NCBI RefSeq assembly: GCF_030272615.1
Contig: NC_081414.1
Coordinates: 234,406,733-234,470,732, forward strand
Source of the DNA: Cryptomeria japonica
Taxonomy: Eukaryota; Streptophyta; Pinopsida; Cupressales; Cupressaceae
Length of the DNA stretch: 64,000 nucleotides
Direction of reading: 5' to 3'
Below are positions 24,585 to 36,504 of the stretch, piece by piece. The translations under genes and the position numbers were made by a program. Within the stretch, counting starts at the first letter, position 1; every line of letters starts with the position of its first letter. A model generated the notes under the pieces. That model saw only the letters and a list, made by a program, of their open reading frames with translations, was not told where the DNA came from and searched no databases.

Positions 24585-25135
24585 CCACATGTCGTCATGT
24601 TCGTCATTCAAATCACTTGGTTAAGGTCGATCAGCTGCCACGTAAAACTTTGTGTTTATCAGCATGCACTGATTCATCAAAGACTTCTTATTTGAAGTCC
24701 AAATCATCTGGTCAAAGTTGGTCAACAACCACATGGCCTATATTCTCTATCAGCATGCAGACATGTCATCAACATCTTCGTATTTGAATTTCAAATCACC
24801 GGGTCAAACTTGATTGATTTCCACGTAGATTACTGAGTCTATCGGCTTGCAAACGTGGTGTCCAAATTGCTCAGTCAACTTCGGTCAACTATCTGCGTGA
24901 GCAATTCATCTATCAGGCTACAAACGTGGCACCAAAATATACCTTAAAAAACATGCAGTCAACTTGCCTTTGATTTGTTCTATACATGCCATGTTGTTGG
25001 GTCAAACTCAGTCAATTTCATGTGGATTCCTGTATCTATCAGGATTTCCCCGAGTCATTAAATCTTCTTATTCAGCATCCAAGTCACTTGGTCAAGCCTT
25101 GGTCAAATGCCATGTAGATTACTATTATTTGAGAG
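24585..25135. repeat. Degenerate ~90-bp tandem repeat
   Basis: Six to seven imperfect units, each with the order CTTATTTGAA-TCCAAATCA-(C/T)(T/C)GGTCAA-x-TTGGTCAA-x-CCACGTAGATTACT-x-CTATCAGCATGCA. Similarity is strongest between units near 24680, 24770 and 25065. It lies just upstream of a polypurine tract, so it is probably 3' internal sequence of the copia element whose 3' LTR starts at 25221. Confidence 0.75.
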
Positions 25136-26587
25136 AGAAAGAGAGAGAGAGAGAGATTTATTTCTTTGTCATTGATAGTTTTTCACATCATATGTTGCCA
25201 TCAATGTCAAAGGGAGAGATTGTTGGAGATTGTTGGAGTATGTTGAAAATATGTGCTTGAGTGATATCGAAGAGATGTGTTGTCATTGATGTCAACATAT
25301 TTTTATGTCTGTGATAGTGATGCAAAGAAGTTCAGTGAGTTAGTTTGTTCAGCATGATGATGATCAAAGTTTGTAGATTAAAGGGTTTTTAGAGGATTGT
25401 TTATAGATAATTCAGTGCAATTTTCAGAGGTTCGCATGAAGTTTTGAGTAAGTTATGAGTATATGTGTTGTAGCTATTTTTTTCAGTTGTTAAATGATGA
25501 CAGAGTGTCAGTATTTTGATCTATATTGCTCCGTATTATAATATCTTAATCTACGGATTTGGTGGATTGTTTGGGATGTTGATATGTATCTTCAATTTAG
25601 GTGATTTGTGGTTTGGAGCTCCACAAGTGATTCTTCTAGGTTGTCAGTCATTTTAGTTAGTGTTCTTAAAGTTCAGTATTATGATGATGTGATTCTAGTA
25701 ACTTGTATTGATGTGGATGTTGTGGTGGTAATTTATGATGCTTGTGGATGTTTCTGGATCGTGTTCCTTTTGCATTGGTGGTCCGCATTGATCGTTGTGC
25801 GCTTAATTGATGATTTTCTTTTGTGTGTTAGTGTTCTTCATATTTGTGGCCGACTAGATGCTTGTAGCATGTTGCAGATATTCAAGGCATAATTCTTGGA
25901 GGTGTTTCACATTCAAGTCATGTGACATGGTTTTGTGCTAGAGATGGTTTTGTGCTATGTCTTAGCCAACATTTCTTGGTCGGCATGTGATATTGTAGCT
26001 TGTAAGATTATATTTTCGTAATTAGGTGGTGTGTGTTGAGCCAACCTTATTGACTTATCCAAGGTTGATGTCATGTATAAATAAATGTAATATCTTTGTA
26101 ATTGAGTGTGTGTATGGATGAGAATCAGATTGTATGTTCGTTGAAAGTGTGAGGAGAAGAAAGTTGTGCTTAAGTGGAACTATAACCAGGCATTAGGAGA
26201 TGCTATTCTTGAGTTAATGATCTTCTGAATGTGATTTAAATATGTTTGTAAGATAGTGAATCTTCCCTGGGTTGTAGCCCTTGTTGTTTTTGTGTAGTGA
26301 GCTCTAGGCAGTGCACTTGAATGTGTTTGTATTCCCTATTGTAATATTTTGTATAATTCTAACAGAGTGTCATCATATTGTGGGTAGGTTCCCGCCATGG
26401 TTTTTCTCTTGACTAGGTTTTCCACATCAAAAATCTTCATGTTATGTGTGTTCTTGATGTGTTGTTGATTTATGCTTTCATGGTTGATTATCAAATCTGA
26501 GAATAAGTTTAAATTGTGTGAGTTTTTGAGACAAGTGATTCACCCCCCCTCTCAGTTGTTTTCTCGGTATCTAAGCTATTTTCATCA
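25136..26587 (+). mobile_element. Copia E 3' LTR with polypurine tract
   Basis: A short GA-rich run (about 25130-25157) and the tract CAATGTCAAAGGGAGAGAT (25202-25220) lead into an LTR starting TGTTGGAG at 25221. It contains the CCATGGTTTTTCTC/GGTTTTCCACATC block (about 26396-26428) and the C-run motif GATTCACCCCCCCTCTCAGT (about 26538), ending ATTTTCATCA at 26587. No pol sequence remains upstream, so only the 3' end of the element survives. The exact end is inferred by analogy. Confidence 0.65.
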
Positions 26588-27470
26588 AGAAGACAGTTGC
26601 TTGTTCTATATTATGCAATTACTATTGATGTCTTCTACTGGATTAAATAAAGGAGAAGCTTGCGTTGGTTTTGTTGCAATAAGCAAGAGTTTTATTAAAA
26701 CTCAAGTTTTACGTTTCCATGTTTCATGTTTTTAATAAATTGCCATCCTCCTAGTTAGTTGGAGTTGAGTGACCAAGTAGTTAGGATCAGTTACGGTTCT
26801 ATTTTCTATAAATTCATCACCCCTTCTTCTCAAGAGGGGTAGAGAATGATATATGTAATCTTTCATTCTGTCAAAAATATTAGTATCTAAATAAAGGGTG
26901 TTTATCTACAAATACTATCATTTTTTTGAATAAAGTGGTGGATAACATGATATTCTGAGTATCTTAGTTTAGTTGGAGTTTGGGAAGTCTCGTCCAAGGG
27001 GACCCACTTGGTGAGGATTCCATCTGTTCAATTATTAGATAGATTTCATTTAGTTCATATTTGCAATTCTATTTGTTGATCATTCCTACAGCCATGAAAA
27101 TTACATTCTATGGTTGTTCCTACAACCAAGGAAGAATAGAGTACTTCTTTTCTACTTACTGAAACTCCTCTATTGCGTATCATTTTCCAATATGTTTCAA
27201 TCATTAAAATATGCTTATAAGATTATTAAATTGTACTTAGTTTTCAATGCTCATTTCTACACATTTCATTGAGGTAGTTTAGATTAATAGAGTCCAAGTA
27301 GCTCCTACTGCACATATAGTGTTGACCCATTTCAAGTACACCTCCCTGGGCTGATAAATAAATGAGCTTCAGTGGTGAATTAGATGGCTACTTAGTAAGC
27401 ATGTTTTATCCCTAAGTTATGTTGTCATACCTAGTTATTTAACCATTGTTGAAGTCCTACATCAGGCCTA
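26588..27470. other. Unassigned non-coding DNA
   Basis: I see no gene, repeat ends or known domain. It separates copia E from the 3'-truncated LINE-2. Confidence 0.5.
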
Positions 27471-27897
27471 AACCCTTATAGCTTTCTCTTATTGACAAAA
27501 CTTAGAAAACTTCTTCCAAGCATCTCAACAAGAATAATGAATAGGTAGGGGGATAGGGGTTCACCTTTTCTTATACCACTAGGTGCTCCAAAAGACTCCA
27601 CAATGACTCCATTAACCACCACAAAATACTTTACTGTGGTAGCAAACTCTCTAGTTAAGTTGATTATTCTATCTCCAAATCCAAGTTTCCTAAGGACTTT
27701 GAAAAGAAAGAGCCAATTAACTTTGTCATATACCTTAGAGATGTCAAGTTTGATAACTATCCCTGATTGAAGACACTTGTCCATAGAATGAATAACTTCA
27801 TGAGTAATAATCACAACATCAAGAATTTGCCTTCCAGGAACAAACCCCTTTTAATTATAGTTGATGAGATGATCCAGGAAAGGCTTAATCCCATGGC

Positions 27898-28182
27898 AGC
27901 TTCACTTAGTGAACCTATGCTATAGCACGTGTGTTCATGGTATACTAAGTAGTCCCCCTATTTTCAAAAAATATTTCCCTAAAATCCTTTTTGTTGCCCC
28001 CTCCCAATACACAACCCAAATTGAAAACCCCCCTATTTGGACCATATATTGCATTTTTTCATAGCCCGAATTAAAAAAACCCCTATTTTCACCAAATAGG
28101 CAATATATTGCACTTATTTTTTGAGATATTAAACCCCTCAATATGAATGCACATGCTATAATATTGCCCAACCAGTGAAGCT
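27898..28182. mobile_element. 285-bp MITE inside LINE-2
   Basis: Its ends are inverted copies: AGCTTCACT at 27898 and AGTGAAGCT ending at 28182. A second matching stretch begins about 20 bp further in (TATAGCACGTGTGTTCAT against TATAGCATGTGCATTCAT). Removing it rejoins LINE-2 exactly between KILVNMIKHR and IKPFLDHLI, so the limits are firm. Flanking CCCATGGC and CCTATGCT match at 5 of 8 positions, a possible eroded 8-bp target duplication of the hAT type. No transposase; mobilised in trans if it was mobile. Confidence 0.8.
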
Positions 28183-28273
28183 CCTATGCTTAATCATGTT
28201 CACCAAAATCTTAGAGAATATTTTATAGATAGTATAACATAAACTAATGGGTCTAAAGTTTGATAGTCTTAGG

Positions 28274-29345
28274 GGTAAGTGCACAAAGTTGAGTCCCACT
28301 TAGGGGGAACTGTGCGCAGTGGAAAGTGTGTCGCTAGGAATGGGGCCCCGTTATGTTTTGGGGTCCCGAGGCAAAAATAAAAAATGGGGCCCCATTGTTA
28401 ATGGGTCTCAAACCATAACAAGGCCCCGTTTAGAAACAATATAATGGGGCCCCGTTTACAAAACGGGGACCCGTTTATTAAAACGGGGCACTGTTTCTTA
28501 AATTTTGAAAATGAAGCCTACCATGTGCATCGGTTTTTGGTTCGGGAAAGGCATGGAATGCCCAACCCTTAGCCTTGGACCTGCAAGTACAAGGTTGTAT
28601 CAATGACATGGTGACATATTGACTTTTGGCATATGTTTGATGCCCATTATCATAGAATTTTTCAACAAAATTAAAACCCATTTTAGAATACACTATGTAG
28701 ATTTTGAATATATAATTGTTTTTAAGATTTGATTATTTTTTCTATTTTTTAATTAATTTATACTAAATTTGGTCCATTAACTTGAAATATCATCTTATCT
28801 TGTTTATTTATTAACTTTTTTATTTTAATGTTTTTTGAAAAAAAATTATATGTCATCAATCTACACAAAATTATTTTTAATTTAAAAAAAAAATTAAAAA
28901 ATGGTAAGTTTAGGTCAAATTATGTGGGTTGTACATGACGAGTTTTTAAAACGACAATTAGGGCCAATAAAAAATAAAATACAAAAAAATATGCTCATCA
29001 ATCTTTAGTGTGTTACAAATCATTTCCCAAGAGGGTTGAAAAGAAACTTTTATTTGTGTCAAAAAGTGTGGGTCATACACGTGCATGGTATGGTCCTAAA
29101 ACAAGCATTTTAAAAAGTGGTTTTTAGAAATCCCTTTTGAAAATCAATTTATATTATCTAGGTATTAAAATAAATTGCATATTTGGAAACTAGACTTCGA
29201 GTTCTATATTTTGTATTTCTGACTTTTTTCAAGACTCAATCTCTAAGTGCTTCAAATTTTCAACTCAAATGTGGCAAAATCTAAAAACTAGGGAAAACAC
29301 TTCCACTTTTTGGCCAAAAAGTGGACTAAAGTTCTTGCATTTACC
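28274..29345. mobile_element. 1.07-kb TIR DNA transposon inside LINE-2
   Basis: Flanked by CTTAGGGG on both sides (28268-28275 and 29346-29353). The first ~28 bp (GGTAAGTGCACAAAGTTGAG...) match the inverted right end (GGTAAATGCAAGAACTTTAG...) with about five mismatches and one indel. Removing it restores LINE-2 from IPKIQEPLR to LSNFRPISL. The GG of the terminus overlaps the duplication, so the target duplication is 6 to 8 bp. It holds a cluster of GGGGCCCC palindromes and a 71-codon minus-strand open stretch (28478-28693) of unknown nature, but no transposase. hAT or Mutator-like is the likely class. Confidence 0.85.
28341..28500. repeat. GGGGCCCC / AACGGGGCCCCGTT palindrome cluster
   Basis: Within 160 bp of otherwise AT-rich DNA, GGGGCCCC or one-base variants (GGGGTCCC, GGGGACCC, AGGCCCCG) occur about seven times at intervals of 20-35 bp. 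They are often extended to AACGGGGCCCCGTT and are individually palindromic. Confidence 0.85.
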
Positions 29346-30537
29346 CTTAGGGGCTCTTGTATTTTGGAATTCAATGCAATCTAAGAATTGTTCAGTCTTT
29401 TTAGTAGTGTTGTAGTCTGGATGAAGTCCTTAGCTACCATGGTCACATCAAATTCTACAATATCCCAAAACTCCTAAAAAAAATCTAGAGGGAAGCCATG
29501 TGGTCTTTGGGGTTTATAAGCCCCCATAAAAAACATGCATTCCTAACCTCATCTCCAGTAATTGGGGCTAGAATCAGTGCATTATCAGCATCATCCAAAG
29601 CATTAGGAAGACACTAGAGTAATTGGTCTTCCAATAGTGTATTCCTGACTCTGTTCTCTTCTCTTAAAGTGTTACAAAAATAACATGAAGTCAAAATTCC
29701 TAGTTGAGTGCCATCCTTGATTTCTCAATTTGAGTCATCCTTGAGACTTAACTCATATCCCTCCTCTTGTGTTTACTAGAAAACCTATGGAAGAAGGTAG
29801 AATTTCTATCATCCTCTCTCAAGAATTACACCTTGGACTTTTGTTTCCAATAAATTTCCAATTGTTTCATATTTTCCATCGACTTTTATCTTAGAGTTTC
29901 CTTTGTCCTATGAGTAGACTCTGAGGATTTCCCATGCACCATTTGTTCCTGAATAGTATCCAATCTAGAATTAATTAATTTCTTCTTAGAAATTATATTG
30001 TCAAACATGAGTTTATTCCAACCTTTTGAATGTTCTTCCTTATCAAATCAAGTTTTTGGGCAACTCTATACATAGGGATTCCTTGAATTGGAGTATTCCA
30101 CTAGATATAGATACAATCTTTGAACTCCATATGCATTGTCCACATGATTTTGTAGTAGAATGGGATGCATACCCTAACAGGCTTATAAAATGTGTTTATG
30201 ATTTGACACTACCTTGGGGAAAGCATAAAGAGTGGCATTAAATCCAATATCCCAATTATCTTAGACCAAAAACTTGCCCATTCGAAGATGTATGAGGTGC
30301 TCCCCCTTCCTATGATTAGAACAATTGAATGGCTGACCCATCAAGTCTATATCAAGCAAGCCATTCCTACTAGTGAATTCCACCAAATCTGTCATACTAT
30401 CAAAAAAATCAACCAAACCTCCCATTTTCTCTAAGGGAAAAAGAGGGGAATTACAACCACCTACCACAATCCAATGAGAATCCTGATCATGTTGGACCAA
30501 GGAAGAGATCTCATCCAAAAGTACCATATGACTTGTG

Positions 30538-31966
30538 TGTTGGCATTTTGAGTTTGTTTGGAATTTTGCATAGAGATTGCATTAATGATATGTTTTCATT
30601 GATGTCAATTGAACCTCTAAAAGGTATTCATGTTATTGTTGATATTGTTGTTTTTGATATTGGCTAGTAACAAGTAAGTAGAGAGTTGTACAAGATGTTG
30701 TAACCGGTGTATGTAAAGTTTGTGAGTTGAACCGGTGAACCAATGTGAAGAGTTAAACCATTCTATGTAATGTAACCGGTAAACCCTATCAGTTGTTAAA
30801 CCCTAACTGATCAAGTTTGTTGGTTTATTATCTGATGAGTGGTAATTATGGAGACATGTGTGATCACTGATTGGTTTGGCGCGTTTTCTTATTGTCTAGG
30901 GAAGTAGCAAAATGGATTGCATTTAATGCACAGCGTGTGATGAGTTACAAAATCCAATAAAGCAGTGATCATTTAGCGGTTGGAATTGTCTTGAAGAATG
31001 TGAAGAGATTGTTATGATTTCTAATGGTCAAGATTGAACTGACTTGTTTGTAATCTCAATGATGAGAATTAGGTTTTTGTTGTGTTACTGACCTAATTGA
31101 TTTGTATTTAAGGTCGATGAAGTTGTTTGTAAAGGTTGTTGGCAAAGTTGATAGAAAACCTATTGAGTGTGTGGTTGCCCAACCAGTGAATGGATTTGCA
31201 CTTTGAGTGAAGGCAAATTGAAGCTTAGAAGGATCTGATCAAGCAAAAATAGTGCTACTCAAACAAATCAAGAAAACCTGTTGTTTTCTAACAATTACAG
31301 CAGAAGTAAAATCCCTTAACCAGGTAAGCTATAACAAGCTTGGTTACTCATTAAATCCTCTAACAAGGTGGTCCATTAGATTGGATTCTTAAATCCTCCA
31401 GTGAGGTTACTCCTAACAGGGTATTGTGCTTCTAACAAGGCATATTTGTAAATCCCTTAACCAGTTGATTCCTAAATAGAATTAGTTCTTAACAGGACTT
31501 ATTGTAAAGCTCTAACAGGCTTTGGCTCCTAACAGACCGAACTTAGAAAGAGTTTAGATAGCTATCCTTGTGAGTCCCATCTCACAATGGTTTTTACCTA
31601 TTTGGGTTTTCCACGTATAAACATTTGTGTCAAGTGGTGAATGATTTTGTGGCTATGATCTTATTTGTTGATTTGATTAATTTCTGATAAGACATGTTAA
31701 TTATAAGCATTGAGAGATGAATATATTGAGTTATGATTAAGCATTGTTGATGTTTACAAGATTGAAGGTGTTTACTGTTAAAGTTGTCATAACAGTTAAA
31801 TCGGTTAATGCCAAGTATTCCTATGAATATTGATCTTGACTGAGATATGTTTACTTTGTTTGATTGAGTTTGAGTTTCAGAACTTTGTATCAATTTTTCA
31901 TTACTGATTCACCCCCCCCCCCCTCTAATTATTCTACCAGATAATTATTATTTCATCATACCATCA
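30538..31966 (+). mobile_element. Copia A LTR 1 (5')
   Basis: Starts TGTTGGCATTTTGAG and ends ATACCATCA (1429 bp). It has several AACCGGT motifs, the CACAATGGTTTTTACC / GGGTTTTCCACGTATAA block (about 31588-31618) and a C run followed by TCTAATTATTC (31911-31935). It lacks a ~15-bp piece present in LTRs 2 and 3 near 30868. Confidence 0.88.
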
Positions 31967-31990
31967 ATTTGTATAAGAGCTTCTCAGGTC
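31967..31990 (+). other. Copia A1 primer-binding site, degenerate
   Basis: ATTTGTATAAGAGCTTCTC directly follows the LTR where copia elements usually have TGGTATCAGAGC, the complement of the initiator methionine tRNA 3' end. A missing G and a C-to-A change weaken the match. A2 has ATTTGTATTAGAGCTTCTC (44643), missing the same G, so part of the divergence predates the duplication. Confidence 0.6.
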
Positions 31991-32037
31991 CTGTTAATCT
32001 AAAAGCCTAACAGCTTGAGGAAAAGATCTTGTAGATC

Positions 32038-35000
32038 ATGATGAAGAAAGAAGGTCCGAAGTTTAACAAAGATAAGTATAGAATATGAAGTGACAAAATG
32101 AGGATTTACATTAAGAGTCTTGGTAGTCAGTATTGGGATCATATAGAACATAAGTATACTACACCTGCTAGACCCTTGACTGATGATCAGAAGAAAGAAT
32201 AGCAAGAAAATCACCAAGCACTAGAAGCTATTATCAGTTCCCTATCTGATGCTGAATATGTAGATGTTCGTGGTCTTGAAACTGCATATGAAGTATGGAA
32301 GAAACATGAAGATATTTATAGCAGTGATGAGCATGTCAAGATTGCTAAAGAAGAGAGTTTAAGAGGCAAGTTTGATGACATGAGAAAGTCTAAAGGTGAG
32401 AACATCCAGTAGCTTGGTCAAAGGATCAAAGAGATAGTTGGAGAGATAAAGAGTGCAGGAGGGAAAGTGGAAGATGCCACAGTAATCAATAAGGTACTGA
32501 GAACCCTGCTACTGGTCTATGCTATCCTAGTTGTAGCTATTCAGGAGCTAAAATCCATTGACAAGACAAAGGTAACTCTTGACTCTATTATTGGCAAAAT
32601 TACTACTTTTGAACTAAATGGCTATGATGGTAGTATACAGAAATCAGAATCTATATTTAGAGATTTTGTCTCTAACCCATCTATGAGAAGAAGTTGAGAT
32701 ACCGGCCATAGTTATTAACCTAGATCCAGCAGAGATGCCGATGATGAAGACAACTTAGTGGAACTTGAAGCATTGTTGGCAAAACGTCTTCCTAGAGGCA
32801 CTGTTAAATATAGAGGTAAGCTACCTTTAAAAATTTTTGCATGCAACAAGATTGGTCATATAGCAGCAAACTTCCCTAATGGTCAAAATGATTACAAGAG
32901 AGACAAATTTAAGAAGTACAAGGGTAAAGGCAAAAGGGATTGTCTTGTAGCTATCAACAGTGGTATTTCTGATGATGAATCTGATGATGATGCTAGTGAA
33001 GATATTGTTTTTGTAGCAATTAAGAAAGAAGTATCAAATCAAAAGGCACTAATATCCAAAATGGATAACTCTGATGATTGGACCATTGATAGTGGTTGTT
33101 CACATCACATGACCGGTAATCGGAGCAAATTTCTTTCCTTGAAGGAATTTTATGGCAGTGTTTTCAGATTTGGCAATGACTCACCCTGTATGGTAAAAGG
33201 TAAGGGAGTTATTTCTCTTAATGGGAAGAGTAGTGTTGATGATGTCTATTGGGTTGAAGGCCTAAAGCGCAATCTATTAAGTGTGGCACAACTTAATGAC
33301 AGAGGTTACCCATTGGAGTTTAAAAATGGTATATGCAAAATCTTTGACAACAAAGGTGAATTGATTGCAACTGGCAAACAGACAAGAGGTAATCTATTTC
33401 ATCTCAATCCTAAAGTAAGCAACTGTTTGATTGCAAAAATAAACGATAGTTGGCTTTGGCATAGGAGATTTTGTCATATAAATTTTAACATTATTATTAA
33501 AGTAAGCAAGTCTAAGATAGTAAGAGGTCTGCCTCATCTAGACAAACCGGTTAATGCTCTTTGTAAAGAATGTCAACTAGGAAATATGACTTATTCAACT
33601 TTCAAGAGCAAGTCCTTCTCAATAGAGCACTTGTTAGATTTGGTTCATACAGACCTATGTGGATCAATAAGAACAAGAAGCATTCAAGGTGACAAATACT
33701 TCATGATATTCACTGATTATTGTTCAAGGATGATGTGGGTCACATTCTTGAAGGATAAGAATGAAGCTTTTGGCAAATTCAAGGCATTCAGAGCCTTAGC
33801 TGAGAAAGAGAGTGGAAAAAATATAAAATGTCTAAGAATAGATCAAGGTGGTGAATTCACTTCTATGAAGTTCACTAAATATTGTGATGATAATGGTATC
33901 CAGTGGCAGCTTTCTGAACCAAGGACACCACAACAAAATGGTATAGGAGAGAGAAACAACCGATCAGTGGTTCAAGCTGCTAGAACTATGTTGATACAAG
34001 GAGGTGTATCAAAAACCTTTTGAAAAGAAGTTGTAAGTAAAGCTGTCTAAAAAATGAACCAAGTTCTGGTAAAAAGAGGTAAGGATAAAACCCCATATGA
34101 GTACTAGTATGGGAGATCACCTGATGTTAGCTATTTTAAAATATTTGGTAGAAAATGTTTTATTAAAAGAGGTGACTACATAAGCAAGTTTGAAGCTAAG
34201 AGTGATGAAGTCATATTTCTTGGCTATTCCACCAAGAGTAAGGCCTGTAAATGCTTCAACAACCGGACACAAAAAATTGTTGAGAGTGTTGATGTTCATG
34301 TAGATGAATGTCCTAAAATATCAGAAGGAACTAGTACTGAGAAGAAGGATGAAGATCCTTGCATTTTACTTTTAGAATCAGAAACTGTTAAATCAAAAAC
34401 CGGTAAAGCAAATATTGATGTAATTGTTCAACCAAAACAAATAAATTCAGAGGAAGATGACAATGAAGAAGCTCAACCTAAAGAGAATGATCATGTTATT
34501 CCTAGGTATGTGAGATTGAATCACATCCTGAACAAATAATTGGGGATACGGATGCTGGAGTACTAACTAGAAGGAGAATAAGAGAAAACTCTTACATGAT
34601 ATCCACCTTTGAACCTAGAAATGCTAAAAAGGCATTTGGTGATGATCATTGGGTAAAAGCTATGGAGGAGGAGTTCGAACAAATTGAGAAGAACAACACT
34701 TGGACCCTAGTACCCTAACCAGTAAACAAGAATGTTATAGGTACTAAATGGGTATTCAAAAACAAGTTAAATGAAGACGGTGTTGTAGTTCACAACAATG
34801 CAAGATTAGTATGCAAAGGTTATGTGCAAGAAGAAGGAGAAGACTATGGAGAAACTTTCGCACCAATAGCAAGACTAGAAGGTGTTAGCTCACTACTTGC
34901 ATTTGTAGCTCATAAGAAGTTCAAAGAATACTAGATGGATTTAAAGTCTGCATTCTTGAATGGGATACTGGAAGTAGAGGTTTATATAGAGAAACTTGAT

Positions 35001-36122
35001 GGTTATGCATTAACAAATAAGGAAGACATGGTATGCAAACTACATAGAGCTTTGTATGGACTAAAGCAGGCACCCAGAGCATGGTATGAATGACTTCATA
35101 CTTATCTGATGAAGATAGGCTTTGCTAGAACCAATGATGACAACAACATTTATCTCAAGACTGAAGGAGATGATATACTACTCGGTGAAGTATTTATAGA
35201 TGACATGAGTAATTGTTTTGCAGATGAAATGAAGAATGAATTTGAGATGTCATTAGTAGGGGAAATAAAAAATTTCATACGCTTACAAATACAGTAGACG
35301 AAGAATGGTATTTTCATTACTCAATACAAGTATGTGAAGGAGGTTTTGAAGACTTTTGGTATGCATGACTGTAAACCAATTGGAACCCCAATGGTTACAG
35401 GTTGTAAATTGTCCAAGGAAGATGCATCTAAGTCTGTAGATGAAAAGGAATTCAGGTCAATGATTGGCAAACTACACTATGTTGTTCACAGTCGACCAGA
35501 TATTGCCCATGCAGTTGATATTGTGGCTAGATTTCAAAAGAATCCAAAGGAGGCACATCTGATGGAAACTAAGAGAATCTTTAGATATTTGAAACGTACT
35601 GTTGATTATGGATTATGGTATCCATATGGTGGAGATTTTGACTTGGAGGCATACACAGATGCTGATTGGGCAGGAAATATTGATGACCTGAAGAATACTA
35701 CCAGTGGACCATTCTTTCTAGGAGGAAGGCTAGTCTCATGGAGTAGTAAAAAGAAGAGTTGGACTTCACAATCTACTGTTGAAGCTAAATATGTAGCAGC
35801 TTATATGAATTGCACACAAGCTATGTGGATGAGGCACATTTTGGAAGGTTTGAAGATGAAAATCTCAGAACCTATAAAGATGTTGTGTCATAATACAAGT
35901 GCAATAAACATTTATAAAAATCTTGTTTTGCACACAAGGAATAAGCACATTGAATTGAAATATCACTTCTTGAGGGAAAAAGTTCAAAGTAAAGATGTTA
36001 TCTTGGAGCATGTTTCTACCAAGGAGCAACTTGCAGATATCTTTACCAAACCTCTGCCTAAGACCACTTTTGAGTATCTTAGAAGGCAATTGGGGGTTGT
36101 CCCTCTTCATGAAGTCAATTGA
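32038..36122 (+). pseudogene. Copia A1 gag-pol polyprotein, broken
   Basis: Starts at ATG 32038 (MMKKEGPKFNKDKY) and ends at TGA 36120. The gag (UBN2-type) is interrupted by stops at about 32086, 32200, 32410 and 32695. The zinc knuckle has lost two Cys (IFACNKIGHIAANF). Protease DSGCSHH is intact (about 33089), as is the integrase D-D-E frame (VHTDLCG, LRIDQGG, GIGERNNR) to a TGA at 34021. RT follows with more stops (34933, 35092) and a frame change. FIDD is present, but the next eight residues found in A2 are deleted (about 35205). RNase H keeps YTDADW and the first Glu of VEAKY, but the CDN motif reads CHN (LCHNTSAINI), as in A2. Dead copy; encodes nothing functional. Confidence 0.88.
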
Positions 36123-36504
36123 ATATGATGCTGATTGCATCAATCCCTGAATTACTTGTAGAATCTTATATGGATTGATGAAGGAGTGGATGTATTCCAC
36201 AGGGGGGGCATCAAGTTGTAGAATGATGATGATAGACAGTGAGAGCATAATTACATGTTTTACTTTCACTTTGGCATTGTTGTCAAAGGGGGAGAAGAAT
36301 TATGTGATTGAGGAGAAGAATTATGTGTCTGACAAGGTGAATACTTGGTAATGTAAACCAGGATTCCTATTCACTAGCGGCAGGCTGAAGACACACAGAG
36401 CAAGGTGAATACTTGGTAATGTAAACTAGGATTCCTATTCACCAATCTCAGCATCAATCAGAGGCGTTGATATTTGTATTGCCATCAATGCCAAAGGGGG
36501 AGAT
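36123..36504 (+). mobile_element. Copia A1 3' non-coding region and PPT
   Basis: Contains GGGGGGCATCAAG and CAAAGGGGGAGAAG purine runs. A ~41-bp direct repeat (CAAGGTGAATACTTGGTAAT...) at 36333-36373 and 36401-36442 has a 68-bp period. The polypurine tract CCAAAGGGGGAGAT lies at 36491-36504, next to the LTR. The same organisation is found in A2 (49016-49189). Confidence 0.8.

Larger units (their letters stand above)
27471..30537 (-). pseudogene. LINE-2 ORF2 (endonuclease to RT), minus, interrupted
   Basis: Read right to left: the endonuclease C-terminal half (WIVVGGCNSPLFPLEKMGG, where the usual GGDFN Asp is Cys; LVEFTSRNGLLDIDLMG), 30527-30261; a linker with WLREGDKNT-like text (FLREDDRNSTFFHRF, about 29800); RT start ITGDEVRNACF (about 29550); FRPISLCYTIYKIFSKILVN (about 28250); GFVPGRQ (about 27840), motif A VIKLDISKVYDKVNW (27740) and GIRKGEPLSPYLFIILVE (27560). 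It stops abruptly at about 27471, before the catalytic YVDD/FADD box. Two small transposons interrupt it, and many stops and shifts are present. The 5' part of this LINE lies at 50616-51883, beyond the copia array. Confidence 0.85.

Noticed and set aside
27935-28171. 78-codon minus-strand ORF in LINE-2
   Set aside because: Lies within the MITE; no domain.
36333-36442. CRISPR-like repeat-spacer structure
   Set aside because: Only two copies per element, in a plant retrotransposon 3' region.
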